Shown here: piece by piece, positions 24,080 through 33,106 of the stretch
Position numbering within the stretch: the first letter of the stretch is position 1
How the letters are laid out: each line of letters starts with the position of its first letter
Source of the DNA: Devosia sp.
GTDB lineage: Bacteria; Pseudomonadota; Alphaproteobacteria; Rhizobiales; Devosiaceae
Direction: 5' to 3'
Length of the DNA: 64,000 nucleotides
Assembly (NCBI RefSeq): GCF_025809055.1
Contig: NZ_CP075529.1
Location: forward strand, 868,001-932,000
The notes under the pieces: generated by a model
Seen by the model: the letters and a program-made list of their open reading frames with translations, nothing else
Databases searched by the model: none
Told to the model about the DNA's origin: nothing
Program-made: the position numbers and the translations under genes

Positions 24080-24457
24080 TTACTTGCGGTTCACGGCCCA
24101 TGCGCCCGGACCGGAAAACACCAGGTACAGGAACACGAAGCAGAACAGGATAGCCGCGTCGCCACCATTATTGGTGGGATAGAGGCTGCCCGGCGCATGA
24201 ACCATCCAATAGGCCACGGCCATGGTGCCCGAGGCGATGAAGGCGGCGATGCGGCTGTAGAAACCGACCAGGATCAGCAGGCCACCGATGAGTTCGATGA
24301 CGCCTGCGGCACCGAAAAGGCTCATCAGGGGCGGCTGCATTTCGGTGGCGGGGAAGCCGAACAGCTTCTGCGTGCCATGAAGAATGAACAGCAATGCGGC
24401 GACGATGCGCAGAACGGCCAGAGCCTGCGGCGCGTAAGCGGAGAGACGATCGGTCAT
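24080..24457 (-). CDS. DoxX family membrane protein
   Basis: 125 residues from the ATG at 24457 with AAGGA upstream. Four hydrophobic helices. LRIVAALLFILHGTQKLFG and GVIELIGGLLILVGFYSRIA are the standard DoxX blocks. The DoxX/YphA group are inner-membrane proteins of poorly defined, possibly redox-related function. The gene is convergent with the nucleosidase (25-base gap) and divergent from rimO. Confidence 0.85.
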   Translation of the reverse strand: MTDRLSAYAPQALAVLRIVAALLFILHGTQKLFGFPATEMQPPLMSLFGAAGVIELIGGLLILVGFYSRIAAFIASGTMAVAYWMVHAPGSLYPTNNGGDAAILFCFVFLYLVFSGPGAWAVNRK

Positions 24458-24698
24458 GTGAGTTCCTTGAGACTGCGCCGGAATCGGCGTCGGAGCCGAT
24501 ATGGCTACCGGCAATTGCCTGGACAGAAAAATCGGCGAAATTTCGGATGCTCTGTTCGGCAGGTGGAAACATTCAAGTTCGCGTGTTCACCGCTCAGCAC
24601 AGGTCAGCCCCGCCTGTCCGGAAGGGCAGTCACATTGCGTAACCGCCCGACTTTCTGTATGACGCGCCATCCACTCCAATTCTGGACCTTGCACGCGC

Positions 24699-26024
24699 AT
24701 GAATCAGGCGCCCAAAATCGGCCTCGTCAGCCTCGGCTGCCCCAAGGCACTCGTCGATAGCGAACGCATCATGACCACGCTGCGGGCGCAGGGCTATTCG
24801 TTCAGCCGCGACTATGCCGGCGCCGACATCGTTCTCGTCAACACCTGCGGCTTCCTCGACAGCGCCAAGCAGGAAAGCCTTGAAGCCATCGGCGAGGCGC
24901 TCAACGAAAACGGCAAGGTCATCGTCACCGGCTGCCTGGGCGTCGAGGAAAACCTCATCCGCGAGACCCACCCCTCGGTCCTCGCCATCACCGGCCCGCA
25001 TCAGTACGAAAGCGTCGTCTCGGCGGTGCATGACCACCTGCCGCCCGTACCCAACCGCTTCGTCGACCTGGTCCCGGAAAGCGGGCTCAAGCTGACCCCG
25101 CGTCACTACGCCTATCTGAAAATTTCCGAGGGCTGCAACAACCGTTGCTCCTTCTGCATCATTCCCCAGATCAGGGGCGATCTCGCCTCGCGCCCGGCCG
25201 CCGGCATCCTGTCCGAGGCCGAGGGCCTTATCCGCTCCGGCGTCAAGGAATTGCTGGTCATTTCCCAGGACACCAGCGCCTACGGCCTCGATATCAAATA
25301 TGCGACCAGCAAATATCGCGGCCGCGAGGTGAAGGCCAAGTTCTACGATCTCGCCAAGGAACTGGGTGAACTCGGCGCTTGGGTGCGCCTGCACTATGTC
25401 TATCCCTATCCCCATGTCGATCCGGTCATGGAACTGATGGCCGAAGGCCTCGTCCTGCCCTATCTCGACATTCCCTTCCAGCACGCGTCTCCCAAGGTGC
25501 TCAAGGCCATGCGCCGCCCCGCGCATCAGGAAAAGACCCTCAACCGCATCCTCGACTGGAAGCGCCAGGTTCCGGACCTGACCGTGCGGTCCAACTTTAT
25601 CGTCGGCTTCCCCGGCGAGACGGAAGAAGATTTCGAAATGCTGCTCGATTTCATCGAGGAGGCCGAAATCGACCGCGCCGGCTGCTTCAAATATGAGCCC
25701 GTCACCGGCGCCACCGCCAACGAACTCGAAGGCGTCGTGCCCGACGAGGTCAAGGAAGAGCGCTTCGCCCAGCTCATGGAGGTGTCGCAGAACGTCTCCT
25801 TCCACCAGCTGCAGAAAAAGGTCGGCCGCACCATCGACGTCATCGTCGATGACGTCCGCCCCGAACAGAACCGCGCCATCGCCCGCTCCAAGTGGGACGC
25901 GCCGGAAATCGACGGTCAGGTCATCATCGACAAGGCGACCAATATCAAGATCGGCGACATCGTCTCGGTGACCGTCACCGACAACGACGAATACGACCTC
26001 TTCGCCGAACCCGCATCAGCCTGA
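24699..26024 (+). CDS. rimO: Ribosomal protein S12 methylthiotransferase RimO
   Basis: 441 residues. The N-terminal UPF0004 domain has cysteines C14, C50 and C79 for one [4Fe-4S] cluster. The radical SAM motif C146-x3-C150-x2-C153 (GCNNRCSFCIIPQIRGD) binds the second. A TRAM domain closes the protein. RimO adds a methylthio group to Asp89 of ribosomal protein S12, and the S12 encoded at 63144-63515 has that Asp in GGRVRDLPGVRYH. It is a single gene with its own upstream region. Confidence 0.95.
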   Translation: MNQAPKIGLVSLGCPKALVDSERIMTTLRAQGYSFSRDYAGADIVLVNTCGFLDSAKQESLEAIGEALNENGKVIVTGCLGVEENLIRETHPSVLAITGPHQYESVVSAVHDHLPPVPNRFVDLVPESGLKLTPRHYAYLKISEGCNNRCSFCIIPQIRGDLASRPAAGILSEAEGLIRSGVKELLVISQDTSAYGLDIKYATSKYRGREVKAKFYDLAKELGELGAWVRLHYVYPYPHVDPVMELMAEGLVLPYLDIPFQHASPKVLKAMRRPAHQEKTLNRILDWKRQVPDLTVRSNFIVGFPGETEEDFEMLLDFIEEAEIDRAGCFKYEPVTGATANELEGVVPDEVKEERFAQLMEVSQNVSFHQLQKKVGRTIDVIVDDVRPEQNRAIARSKWDAPEIDGQVIIDKATNIKIGDIVSVTVTDNDEYDLFAEPASA

Positions 26025-26067
26025 CCGGCCTGTCTCAGACACGTACATTCCGGCCTGCCCCGATGTC

Positions 26068-26087
26068 ATCCCGGCGCAGGCCGGGAT
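26068..26087. repeat. Short dispersed palindrome
   Basis: ATCCCGGC-GCAG-GCCGGGAT, 8-base arms, in the 3' region of rimO. This is the common CATCCCGGC...GCCGGGATCC type of dispersed intergenic repeat seen in many alphaproteobacteria. Here it could also act as a weak transcript end. Confidence 0.5.
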
Positions 26088-26144
26088 CCATCTCCGGATT
26101 TCAGGACGAGCCCCGGCATCGCGCCAAATTGCCCACGCCCATCC

Positions 26145-27690
26145 CTCACACCACGCTGCCCTCGGGCCTGACCCGAGGGCCACCCTCCACCGTCGTGATC
26201 ATTGCAGCAGGCCCTCGGATCAAGTCCGAGGGCAGCAAAAATGTCGGGGCTAGATGGTACTCCATTCACAACGAGTCCCGACCTGCTGAACCCCGTGCCC
26301 CTGCGCCCCCTCGCCCCTCCGAGGAGAGGGTAGCGTCGCCGGAAGCGAAGCGACCTGGCAAAGCTGGGGTGAGGGGCTTCGAACCGTCCCTATGGGCCAG
26401 CTGCTCCAGTGGAGCAGTTAGAGGTGAGGACATGAAGGCTGTGCCCGAAAGGTCGGCAGCCCTTTCCTCACCAGGCCCTTGCCTCACTACGCCCCTCGCG
26501 CACCACGCCCATCCCCCACACCACGCTGCCCTCGGGCCTGACCCGAGGGCCACCCTCCACCATCGTGTTCATTGCAGCAGGCCCTCGGATCAAGTCCGAG
26601 GGCAGCAAAAATGTCGGGGCTAGATGGTACTCCATTCACAACGAGTCCCGACCTGCTGAACCCCGTGCCCCTGCGCCCCCTCGCCCCTCCGGGGAGAGGG
26701 TAGCGTCGCCGGAAGCGAAGCGACCTGGCAAAGCTGGGGTGAGGGGCTTCGAACCGTCCCTATGGGCCAACTGCTCCAGTGGAACAGTTAGAGGTGAGGA
26801 CAGGAAGGCTGTGCCCGAAAGGTCGGCAGCCCTTTCCTCACCAGGCCCTTTCCTCACTACGCCCCTCGCGCACCACGCCCATCCCCCACACCACGCTGCC
26901 CTCGGGCCTGACCCGAGGGCCAGCCTCCACCATCGTGTTCATTGCAGCAGGCCCTCGGATCAAGTCCGAGGGCAGCGCAAATGTCGGGGCAAGATGGTAC
27001 TCCATTCACAAGGAGTCCTGACCTGCTGAACCCCGTGCCCCTGCGCCCCCTCGCCCCTCCGGGGAGAGGGTAGCGACGCCGGAAGCGAAGCGACCTGGCA
27101 GAGCTGGGGTGAGGGGCTTCGAACCGTCCCTATGGGCCAGCTGCTCCAGTGGAGCAGTTAGAGGTGAGGCGGCCATGAAGGCTGCGCCTGAATCGCTGGC
27201 AACACTCTTCTCAACGCGCGCTCACCGCGCCCATCCCCACACCACGCTGCCCTCGGGCCTGACCCGAGAGCCACCCTCCACCATCGTGTTCATTGCAGCA
27301 GGCCCTCGGATCAAGTCCGAGGGCAGCAAAAATGTCGGGGCTAGATGGTACTCCATTCACAAGGAGTCCTGACCTGTTGAACCCGTGCCCCTGCGCCCCC
27401 TCGCCCCTCCGGGGAGAGGGTAGCGTCGCCGGAAGCGCAGCGACCTGGCAAAGCTGGGGTGAGGGGCTTCGAACCGTCCCTATGGGCCAGATGCTCCAGT
27501 GGAGCAGTTGGAGGTGAGGCGGCCATGAAGGCTGCGCCTGAATGGCTGGCAACACTCTTCTCAACGCGCGCGCACCACGCCCATCCCCCACACCACGCTG
27601 CCCTCGGGCCCGACCCGAGGGCCACCCTCCACCATCGTGATTGTTGCAACAGGCCCTCGGATCAAGTCCGAGGGCAGCACAAATGCGGGA
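26145..27690. repeat. Tandem array of five mosaic-repeat units (370, 370, 351, 351 bp and a partial)
   Basis: The landmark CTCGGGCCTG recurs at 26161, 26531, 26901, 27252 and, in changed form, 27603. Each unit has part A, two 23-base palindromes (first copy 26158-26180 with arms GCCCTCGGG/CCCGAGGGC, and 26211-26233 with arms GCCCTCGGA/TCCGAGGGC). Part B is a CT-rich CCCCTCGCCCCTCC/GGGGAGAGGGTAGCG element ending AGCTGGGGTGAGGGGC. Part C is a palindrome around CTCCAGTGGAG. The last unit keeps only part A. This fills the 1.7 kb gap between rimO and the phosphotriesterase gene. It holds no credible gene: open frames there follow the repeat and lack support. Confidence 0.9.
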
Positions 27691-27701
27691 ACCACAGACC
27701 C

Positions 27702-28616
27702 CTACCGCGCGAACGCCGCGAACGGGTTGTCATGAGTCAGCCGCGTAATGGTCGCCTCATCCACACCCGCCCGCCGCAGCGCCGGGAGGAAGCTGTCGAC
27801 CAGATGAGTATAGGGCATGGGCGTCCCGCCGCCCGGTTTGGCCGGGTCGTACCAGCCCCGGTCGTGGCTGAGCAGCAGCCGCTCGCCCTGCCCTGCCTCC
27901 AGCGCCCGCGTCACCAGCGCCAGAACCTCTGCATCGGGTGCCCGCCCGACATGGTCGAATTCGATCCACGCGCCCCGGTCATACACGGCCCTGTGCAGCC
28001 CGAAATCCTGCTCTTGCTGCGTATGAATTGACAGGAACCGGCTTGCCGATCCCCCTTCGTCCGCGATGATATCGAGCTGGTCGAGCACCACGCGCCCCTT
28101 GATCGTATGCGATCCGATCAACGCCCCAGTCGCGGCCGAGGCGCGTGCCGCCGCCCGCAATATCCGCGCTTCGAGCGGCGTGATCCCGTCATCTCCGGCG
28201 CTGATCTTGATCCAGGCGGCCACGACACCCGTCGTCCCCACGCCCTTTGTCAGTTCCTTCACCATCCAACGCTCGAGTTCGTCGGCGCTGGCCTCACGCA
28301 CCCAGTCCGGTATCCACGGCTCCCGGTAATTCCCCGTCGGCACCACGATCGGCAGGCCCGTCGCCCGCGACACGGCCAGGTCGATATCCACGCGCAGCCC
28401 GACCCCGCCCGTCGAACATTCAACCAGTGCCGTCACGCCCTGCGCCTTGATCGCCTCGATCTGCGGCGCCATTAGCCGCACCACGTCGGCGGCATCCGCC
28501 TGTGCATAGCCCGGCTGGTCCGGGGTCCTGAGGTCGACGAACACATGTTCATGGGGCAGGATCAGTCCGAGCTGCCCCCGCTCATAGGGGCCAAGTGTGG
28601 TATGCAGGGTTTTCAT
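27702..28616 (-). CDS. Phosphotriesterase-family metal hydrolase (lactonase-like)
   Basis: 304 residues from the ATG at 28616; an upstream frame to 28754 is not homologous. The amidohydrolase metal site is visible: H22 and H24 in PHEHVFVDLR, a Lys in AAWIKIS (the carboxylated lysine position), His in GSHT and IHTQQ, and Asp in LLSHDRGW. The family includes phosphotriesterases and lactonases, the latter being the commoner native activity. The gene diverges from an SLC13 permease, so the pair may take up and hydrolyse the same compound. Confidence 0.85.
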   Translation of the reverse strand: MKTLHTTLGPYERGQLGLILPHEHVFVDLRTPDQPGYAQADAADVVRLMAPQIEAIKAQGVTALVECSTGGVGLRVDIDLAVSRATGLPIVVPTGNYREPWIPDWVREASADELERWMVKELTKGVGTTGVVAAWIKISAGDDGITPLEARILRAAARASAATGALIGSHTIKGRVVLDQLDIIADEGGSASRFLSIHTQQEQDFGLHRAVYDRGAWIEFDHVGRAPDAEVLALVTRALEAGQGERLLLSHDRGWYDPAKPGGGTPMPYTHLVDSFLPALRRAGVDEATITRLTHDNPFAAFAR

Positions 28617-28747
28617 GCGCGTTCTCCCATGGCCACCATGCGCCCAACCGAGACCTCGGTGCAAATCCGGCGTCAGAAATAAATCCTTGCCCGACGCCAC
28701 CATCTTCCCGACAAGCGCGTTGTGATGGTTCACCCTCGGAGTCCCCG

Positions 28748-30517
28748 ATGACACTTCAGCAGATCCTCGCCTTTCTTGTCATCGCCGGCATGATGGTTGC
28801 CTTTATCTCCGGTCGCTGGCGTTATGATCTGGTGGCCGTCTGCGCCCTTCTCACCGGCCTGCTTCTGGGCATCGTCCCCACGGAGAACGCCTTTTCGGGC
28901 TTTTCCAACGATATCGTCATCATTGTCGGCAGCGCGCTGGTGGTCAGCGCCGCCGTCGCGCGCTCCGGCATCATGGAACTGGCCATCCGGCGCTATGCCC
29001 CCAATCTGACCAGCCCGCGCCTGCAGTTGATCGTGCTCGTCACCATCGTCACCGTCCTGTCGGCCTTCGTGAAAAACATCGGCGCCCTCGCCATCATGAT
29101 GCCCATCGCCTTCCAGATGGCGCGTAAATCAGGCGTCTCGCCCTCGATGTTCCTCATGCCCATGGCCTTCGGCTCCCTGCTTGGCGGGCTGATGACCCAG
29201 ATCGGCACCTCGCCCAATATCATCGTTTCCGGCGTGCGCCAGGAGCTGACCGGCACCGCCTTCACCATGTTCGACTTCACCCCCGTCGGCGCCATCCTCG
29301 CCGCTGTCGGCATCGTCTTCCTGGCCCTGTTCTATTGGCTGCTGCCGGAGCGCGAGCGCACCAGTGTCGGCATGGATAAAGCCATTGAAATCAAGAATTA
29401 CACGACAGAAGCTCATGTCGGACACGAAAGTTCGGCTATCGGCATGACCGTGGGCGAACTGCAGGCCATCACCGATGGCGCCGCGATGATCACCGGTATT
29501 GTCAGCGCCGCCGGCGGTCGCCGCACGCCATTCCCCGACGCAACCCTGCGATCCGGCGATATCCTCCTGATCGAAGGCGAACCCGAGGCCCTCGACAAAA
29601 TGGTCAGCCAGTCCGGCCTGTCCTTCGCGTCGCGGCGCGGCGGCGCGGCCAAGGACAGCGGCAATGTCGGGGTCATCGAAGCCATTGTCGGCGAGAGTTC
29701 GGCCCTCATCGGCGCCAGCGCCCAGGAATTGACCCTGTTCGATCGCACGGGCCTCAATATTCTCGCCATTTCCCGCCGCGACCAGCGCTTCACCGAGCGC
29801 TTGGGACAAATCCGCTTCCAGAACGGCGACGTCATCCTGCTGCAGGGCCATCTGCAGCGCATTCCGGAACTACTGCGCGAATGGGATTGCCTGCCGCTGG
29901 TCGAGCGCGGGCTAAAGCTGGGCAGCGTCCGCAACGGCCTGCTTCCGCTGTCCATCCTGCTCATCGCCATGGCGGCAACTGCGTTCGGCATCATTCCCGT
30001 AGCCCCCGCCTTTTTCGCCGCGGCCGGGCTGATGATCGTCACCCGCGCCCTGCCCCTGCGCGATGTCTATACCCAGATCGATGGGCCCATCCTGGTCATG
30101 CTCGCCTGCCTGATCCCGGTCAGCGAAAGCCTGCAGCAGACCGGCGCCACCGATCTCGTCGCCAACTGGCTGACCGTCACCGCCTCCACCCTGCCCGGCT
30201 GGGGCGCGCTCGCCCTCATCATGCTGGCGGCAATGGCGGTCACGCCTTTCCTCAACAATGCCGCGACCGTTCTGGTCATGGCCCCCATCGCTGCCGCCTT
30301 CGCAACGGGTCTCGGCTATAGCCCCGAAGCCTTCCTGATGGCCGTGGCCATCGGCGCCGGCTGCGATTTCCTCACGCCCATCGGCCACCAGAGCAATACC
30401 CTGGTCATGGCGCCGGGCGGCTACCGCTTCGGCGATTATTGGCGCCTCGGCCTGCCCCTGTCGATCCTGGTGGTGCTGGTCGGCGTACCCGCCCTCATGA
30501 TCGTCTGGCCCTTCTGA
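28748..30517 (+). CDS. SLC13/DASS family permease with two RCK_C (TrkA-C) domains
   Basis: 589 residues from the ATG at 28748 (GGAG upstream). Membrane helices occupy about residues 1-205 and 400-589. Between them are two RCK_C-like regulatory domains (about 215-295 and 300-385; IGMTVGELQAI and IGASAQELTLFDRTGLNI). Conserved permease segments include GGLMTQIGTSPNIIVSG and FLTPIGHQSNTLVM. Members take up di- or tricarboxylates, sulfate or other anions with sodium. The substrate is unknown. Divergent from the phosphotriesterase-like gene with a 131-base gap. Confidence 0.88.
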   Translation: MTLQQILAFLVIAGMMVAFISGRWRYDLVAVCALLTGLLLGIVPTENAFSGFSNDIVIIVGSALVVSAAVARSGIMELAIRRYAPNLTSPRLQLIVLVTIVTVLSAFVKNIGALAIMMPIAFQMARKSGVSPSMFLMPMAFGSLLGGLMTQIGTSPNIIVSGVRQELTGTAFTMFDFTPVGAILAAVGIVFLALFYWLLPERERTSVGMDKAIEIKNYTTEAHVGHESSAIGMTVGELQAITDGAAMITGIVSAAGGRRTPFPDATLRSGDILLIEGEPEALDKMVSQSGLSFASRRGGAAKDSGNVGVIEAIVGESSALIGASAQELTLFDRTGLNILAISRRDQRFTERLGQIRFQNGDVILLQGHLQRIPELLREWDCLPLVERGLKLGSVRNGLLPLSILLIAMAATAFGIIPVAPAFFAAAGLMIVTRALPLRDVYTQIDGPILVMLACLIPVSESLQQTGATDLVANWLTVTASTLPGWGALALIMLAAMAVTPFLNNAATVLVMAPIAAAFATGLGYSPEAFLMAVAIGAGCDFLTPIGHQSNTLVMAPGGYRFGDYWRLGLPLSILVVLVGVPALMIVWPF

Positions 30518-30615
30518 TCGCTGCCCTCTTCAGCAGCCCGAACCGTTCTTGCGTTTTCCGTCCACTGTGAGACGCTGGTCCTGTCGATAGACTCAGTTTG
30601 CGAGGAGGAAGCATT

Positions 30616-30867
30616 ATGGGTTTTGACGGAGTAGGCTGGCTTGCGGCCATTCTGATTGGTGGACTTGCGGGCTGGCTCGCCAGCCGGTTCATGAATTCGG
30701 GTGGCGGCGTGCTGATGAATGTCCTTCTGGGCATTGTCGGCGCTATTGTCGCCAGCCTGATTTTCGGCCTGCTGGGCATTTCGTTCGGCGGCTGGCTCGG
30801 CTACCTGATCGCAGGCTTCCTCGGCGCCTGCATCATCATCGCGATCGCCCGCGCTGTAAGGCGCTAA
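30616..30867 (+). CDS. GlsB/YeaQ/YmgE family membrane protein
   Basis: 83 residues from the ATG at 30616 with GGAGGAA 5 bases upstream, an excellent ribosome-binding site. Three glycine-rich membrane helices, with LIGGLAGWLASRFMNSGGG and NVLLGIVGAIVASLIFG as the family pattern. These small transglycosylase-associated/stress-response proteins have no firmly assigned molecular role. It stands as a single gene. Confidence 0.85.
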   Translation: MGFDGVGWLAAILIGGLAGWLASRFMNSGGGVLMNVLLGIVGAIVASLIFGLLGISFGGWLGYLIAGFLGACIIIAIARAVRR

Positions 30868-30873
30868 ATCCTG

Positions 30874-30895
30874 CCGGCTGCCCCCGGGCAGCCGG
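30874..30895 (+). terminator. Hairpin after the YeaQ-type gene
   Basis: CCGGCTGCCC-CC-GGGCAGCCGG, a 10-base perfect stem 7 bases after the stop codon. There is no T-run after it, so it is a terminator-like or mRNA-protecting hairpin rather than a textbook intrinsic terminator. The remaining 168 bases to sbp show nothing I can name. Confidence 0.45.
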
Positions 30896-31063
30896 TGACC
30901 CGCCGGAAGGAATTGGCGTCAGACCGGCAGACCGCGCAACGTCTTTTCAGGCGCCCCAAGCCTCGTAAATTACTCATCCGAAGCAAGCATTTAGCGCTTT
31001 ACGCGGCGCTCACGGCCATCGCATCACGTCTCAACTCGACTGAACCGATGGAATTGCGTCGTC

Positions 31064-32062
31064 ATGAATAAACTCTTCGTTTCCGCAGTGGCCGGCCTCG
31101 CCCTCCTGTCCACCCCGGCCCTGGCCCAGCCCACCGACATCCTCAACGCCTCCTACGACATCGCCCGTGAATTGTTCGAGGCCGAGAACGGCGCTTTCAT
31201 CCCCGCCTATGAGGCCGCCAATGGCGTGGCTGTCACCGTCAACCAGTCCCATGCCGGCTCCTCGACGCAGGCCAGGGCCATCCTCGAAGGCCTGCAGGCC
31301 GACGTCGTCACCTTCAATCAGGTGACCGATATCGAAAAGCTGGTCGAGGGCGGCTTTGTGTCCGACGACTGGCAGGGCGAATTCCCCAACAATGCCTCGC
31401 CCTTCTATTCGCTGCCGGCCTTCCTCGTGCGCGCCGGCAACCCCAAGAACATCGCCGGCTGGGCCGATCTGGCCCGCGACGACGTTGCGGTGATCTTCCC
31501 CAATCCTAAGACCTCGGGCAATGCGCGCTACACCTATCTGGCTGCCCGCGCCTGGGCCAATGAAGAGTTCGGTGGCGATCAGGACAAGGTGGCCGAATAC
31601 CTCACCCAGGTCTTCCTCAACGTGCCTGTCTTCGAGACCGGCGGCCGCGGCGCCACCACTGCCTTTACCGAGCGCCAGCTTGGCGACGTCCTCATCACCT
31701 TCGAGGCCGAAGTGCTCAGCGCCGTCGACCTGCTGGGCGCCGACCAGTATCAGGCGGTAGTCCCCTCGGTGAGCCTTCTGGCCGAGTTCCCCGTCGCCAT
31801 CGTCGACAAGGTCGTCGACAATCGCGGCAGCCGCGATCTGGCCAAGGCCTATCTCGATTTCATCTACTCGACCGATGGCCAGCGCATTGCCGCCGAGCGC
31901 AATCACCGGGTGAACGACGAGACAGTGGCCACCGAGTTCACCGATCGCTTCCCTGAAGTGCGCCTCGTCACCGTCGAAGACGCCTTTGGCGGCTGGGCAA
32001 AGGTCTCCGAAGAGCATTTCGCCGAAGGCGGCCTGCTCGATCAGGTTTTTGTCAACCAGTAG
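31064..32062 (+). CDS. sbp: Sulfate ABC transporter periplasmic binding protein
   Basis: 332 residues with a signal peptide (MNKLFVSAVAGLALLSTPAL then AQ). The mature protein has LNASYDIARELFEAENGAFI, VTVNQSHAGSSTQARAI and VIFPNPKTSGNARYTYLAAR, the anion-binding segments of the Sbp/CysP family. It captures sulfate or thiosulfate in the periplasm. It is followed at 32270 by cysT and cysW, with a 129-base inverted-repeat element between. Confidence 0.93.
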   Translation: MNKLFVSAVAGLALLSTPALAQPTDILNASYDIARELFEAENGAFIPAYEAANGVAVTVNQSHAGSSTQARAILEGLQADVVTFNQVTDIEKLVEGGFVSDDWQGEFPNNASPFYSLPAFLVRAGNPKNIAGWADLARDDVAVIFPNPKTSGNARYTYLAARAWANEEFGGDQDKVAEYLTQVFLNVPVFETGGRGATTAFTERQLGDVLITFEAEVLSAVDLLGADQYQAVVPSVSLLAEFPVAIVDKVVDNRGSRDLAKAYLDFIYSTDGQRIAAERNHRVNDETVATEFTDRFPEVRLVTVEDAFGGWAKVSEEHFAEGGLLDQVFVNQ

Positions 32063-32094
32063 CCCAAGGCATCTGGAGCCGAGGCTCCTGCACT

Positions 32095-32223
32095 CCCTCC
32101 CCTTGATGGGGAGGGTAGCGCAGCTAGGCCGCAGGCCATAGCGAAGCTGGGGTGGGGTGACTGGGACGCGCGGACCGTGCCCCTACCCACCCCTCTCTCG
32201 TTCCCTCCCCATCAAGGGGAGGG
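32095..32223. repeat. 129-bp element with perfect 21-bp terminal inverted repeats (MITE-like)
   Basis: The ends at 32095-32115 and 32203-32223 are exact reverse complements over 21 bases. Each end is also nearly self-complementary (CCCTCCCC...GGGGAGGG). The interior carries the GTAGCGCAGCTAGG / CATAGCGAAGCTGGGG mosaic motif found elsewhere in the window. It lies between sbp and cysT. Confidence 0.75.
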
Positions 32224-32269
32224 ATGCGCAAAAATCGAGACGTCAGCCGCCAAGACGCCGGAGCCAGCC

Positions 32270-33106
32270 ATGCCCAGAGCGCGCAGCAAGCATCTGCTTC
32301 CAGGTTTCGGCCTGACCATGGGGGTGTCCCTGTTCTACATCACCCTCATCATCCTGCTGCCGATTGCCGCCATGCTGCTCAAACTGGCCGGCATGGGTCT
32401 GCCGGAGTTCTGGCGCATCATTTCCTCGCGCCGCGCCCTCGCCGCCTATCAGATCACCTTCACCTCGGCCCTTTATGCCACGCTGATCAATGGCGTGGTC
32501 GGCCTGCTCTTCGCCTGGGTGCTCACCCGCTACCGTTTTCCCGGCCGGCGCATTCTCGACGCGCTGGTCGACCTGCCCTTCGCCCTGCCCACGGCCGTTG
32601 CCGGCCTGGTGCTCGTCACCCTGTTCGCCAATACCGGCTGGTATGGCCAGTTTCTCGAGCCCAATGGTCTCAAGGTGAACTACACCCAGCTCGGCATTGT
32701 TGCCGCCATGGCCTTCACTTCCATTCCCTTCGTCGTCCGCTCCGTGCAGCCCGTGCTCGAAGATCTCGACGAAAGCCTCGAAGCTGCCGCCCGCACCCTG
32801 GGCGCGAGCTCATGGCAAACCTTCACCCGCGTCATCTGGCCGGCCATCCTTCCCGCCTTCATCGGCGGCTGCGTGCTGTCCTTCGCGCGCTCGCTGGGAG
32901 AGTTTGGTGCCGTGGTCTTCATCGCCGGCAACCTGCCGGGCGTCACCGAAATCGTGCCGCTGCTGATCTATATCCGGCTCGACGAATACAATTACGAGGC
33001 CGCGGCTGCCCTCGCCTTCGTGCTGCTGCTCGTCGCCTTCCTCACACTGGTCGCCACCAATGCCCTGGCAGCGTGGCAGACGCGCTATGCGGACAGGAGC
33101 GCCTGA
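32270..33106 (+). CDS. cysT: Sulfate ABC transporter permease CysT (CysU)
   Basis: 278 residues from the ATG at 32270 (GGAG upstream). Six membrane helices. The permease EAA-like loop is AARTLGASSWQTFTRVIWPA, and FARSLGEFGAVVFIAGNLPG is the diagnostic CysT/CysW block. It forms the inner-membrane channel with CysW. Its stop overlaps the cysW start (TGATG). Confidence 0.93.
   Translation: MPRARSKHLLPGFGLTMGVSLFYITLIILLPIAAMLLKLAGMGLPEFWRIISSRRALAAYQITFTSALYATLINGVVGLLFAWVLTRYRFPGRRILDALVDLPFALPTAVAGLVLVTLFANTGWYGQFLEPNGLKVNYTQLGIVAAMAFTSIPFVVRSVQPVLEDLDESLEAAARTLGASSWQTFTRVIWPAILPAFIGGCVLSFARSLGEFGAVVFIAGNLPGVTEIVPLLIYIRLDEYNYEAAAALAFVLLLVAFLTLVATNALAAWQTRYADRSA

Noticed and set aside
26145..27690. 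Many open frames of 60-240 codons on both strands in the tandem array
   Set aside because: They repeat with the array units, change frame at unit junctions, lack ribosome-binding sites and show Pro/Arg/Ala-rich sequence without domains.
26145..27690. Possible CRISPR array
   Set aside because: Units are 351-370 bp and similar along their whole length. There are no 25-40 bp repeats with unique spacers and no cas genes.
32224..33105. N-terminal extension of the cysW frame by 294 codons
   Set aside because: The extension is an out-of-frame reading of cysT, rich in Arg/His/Pro. The true cysW start is the ATG overlapping the cysT stop.
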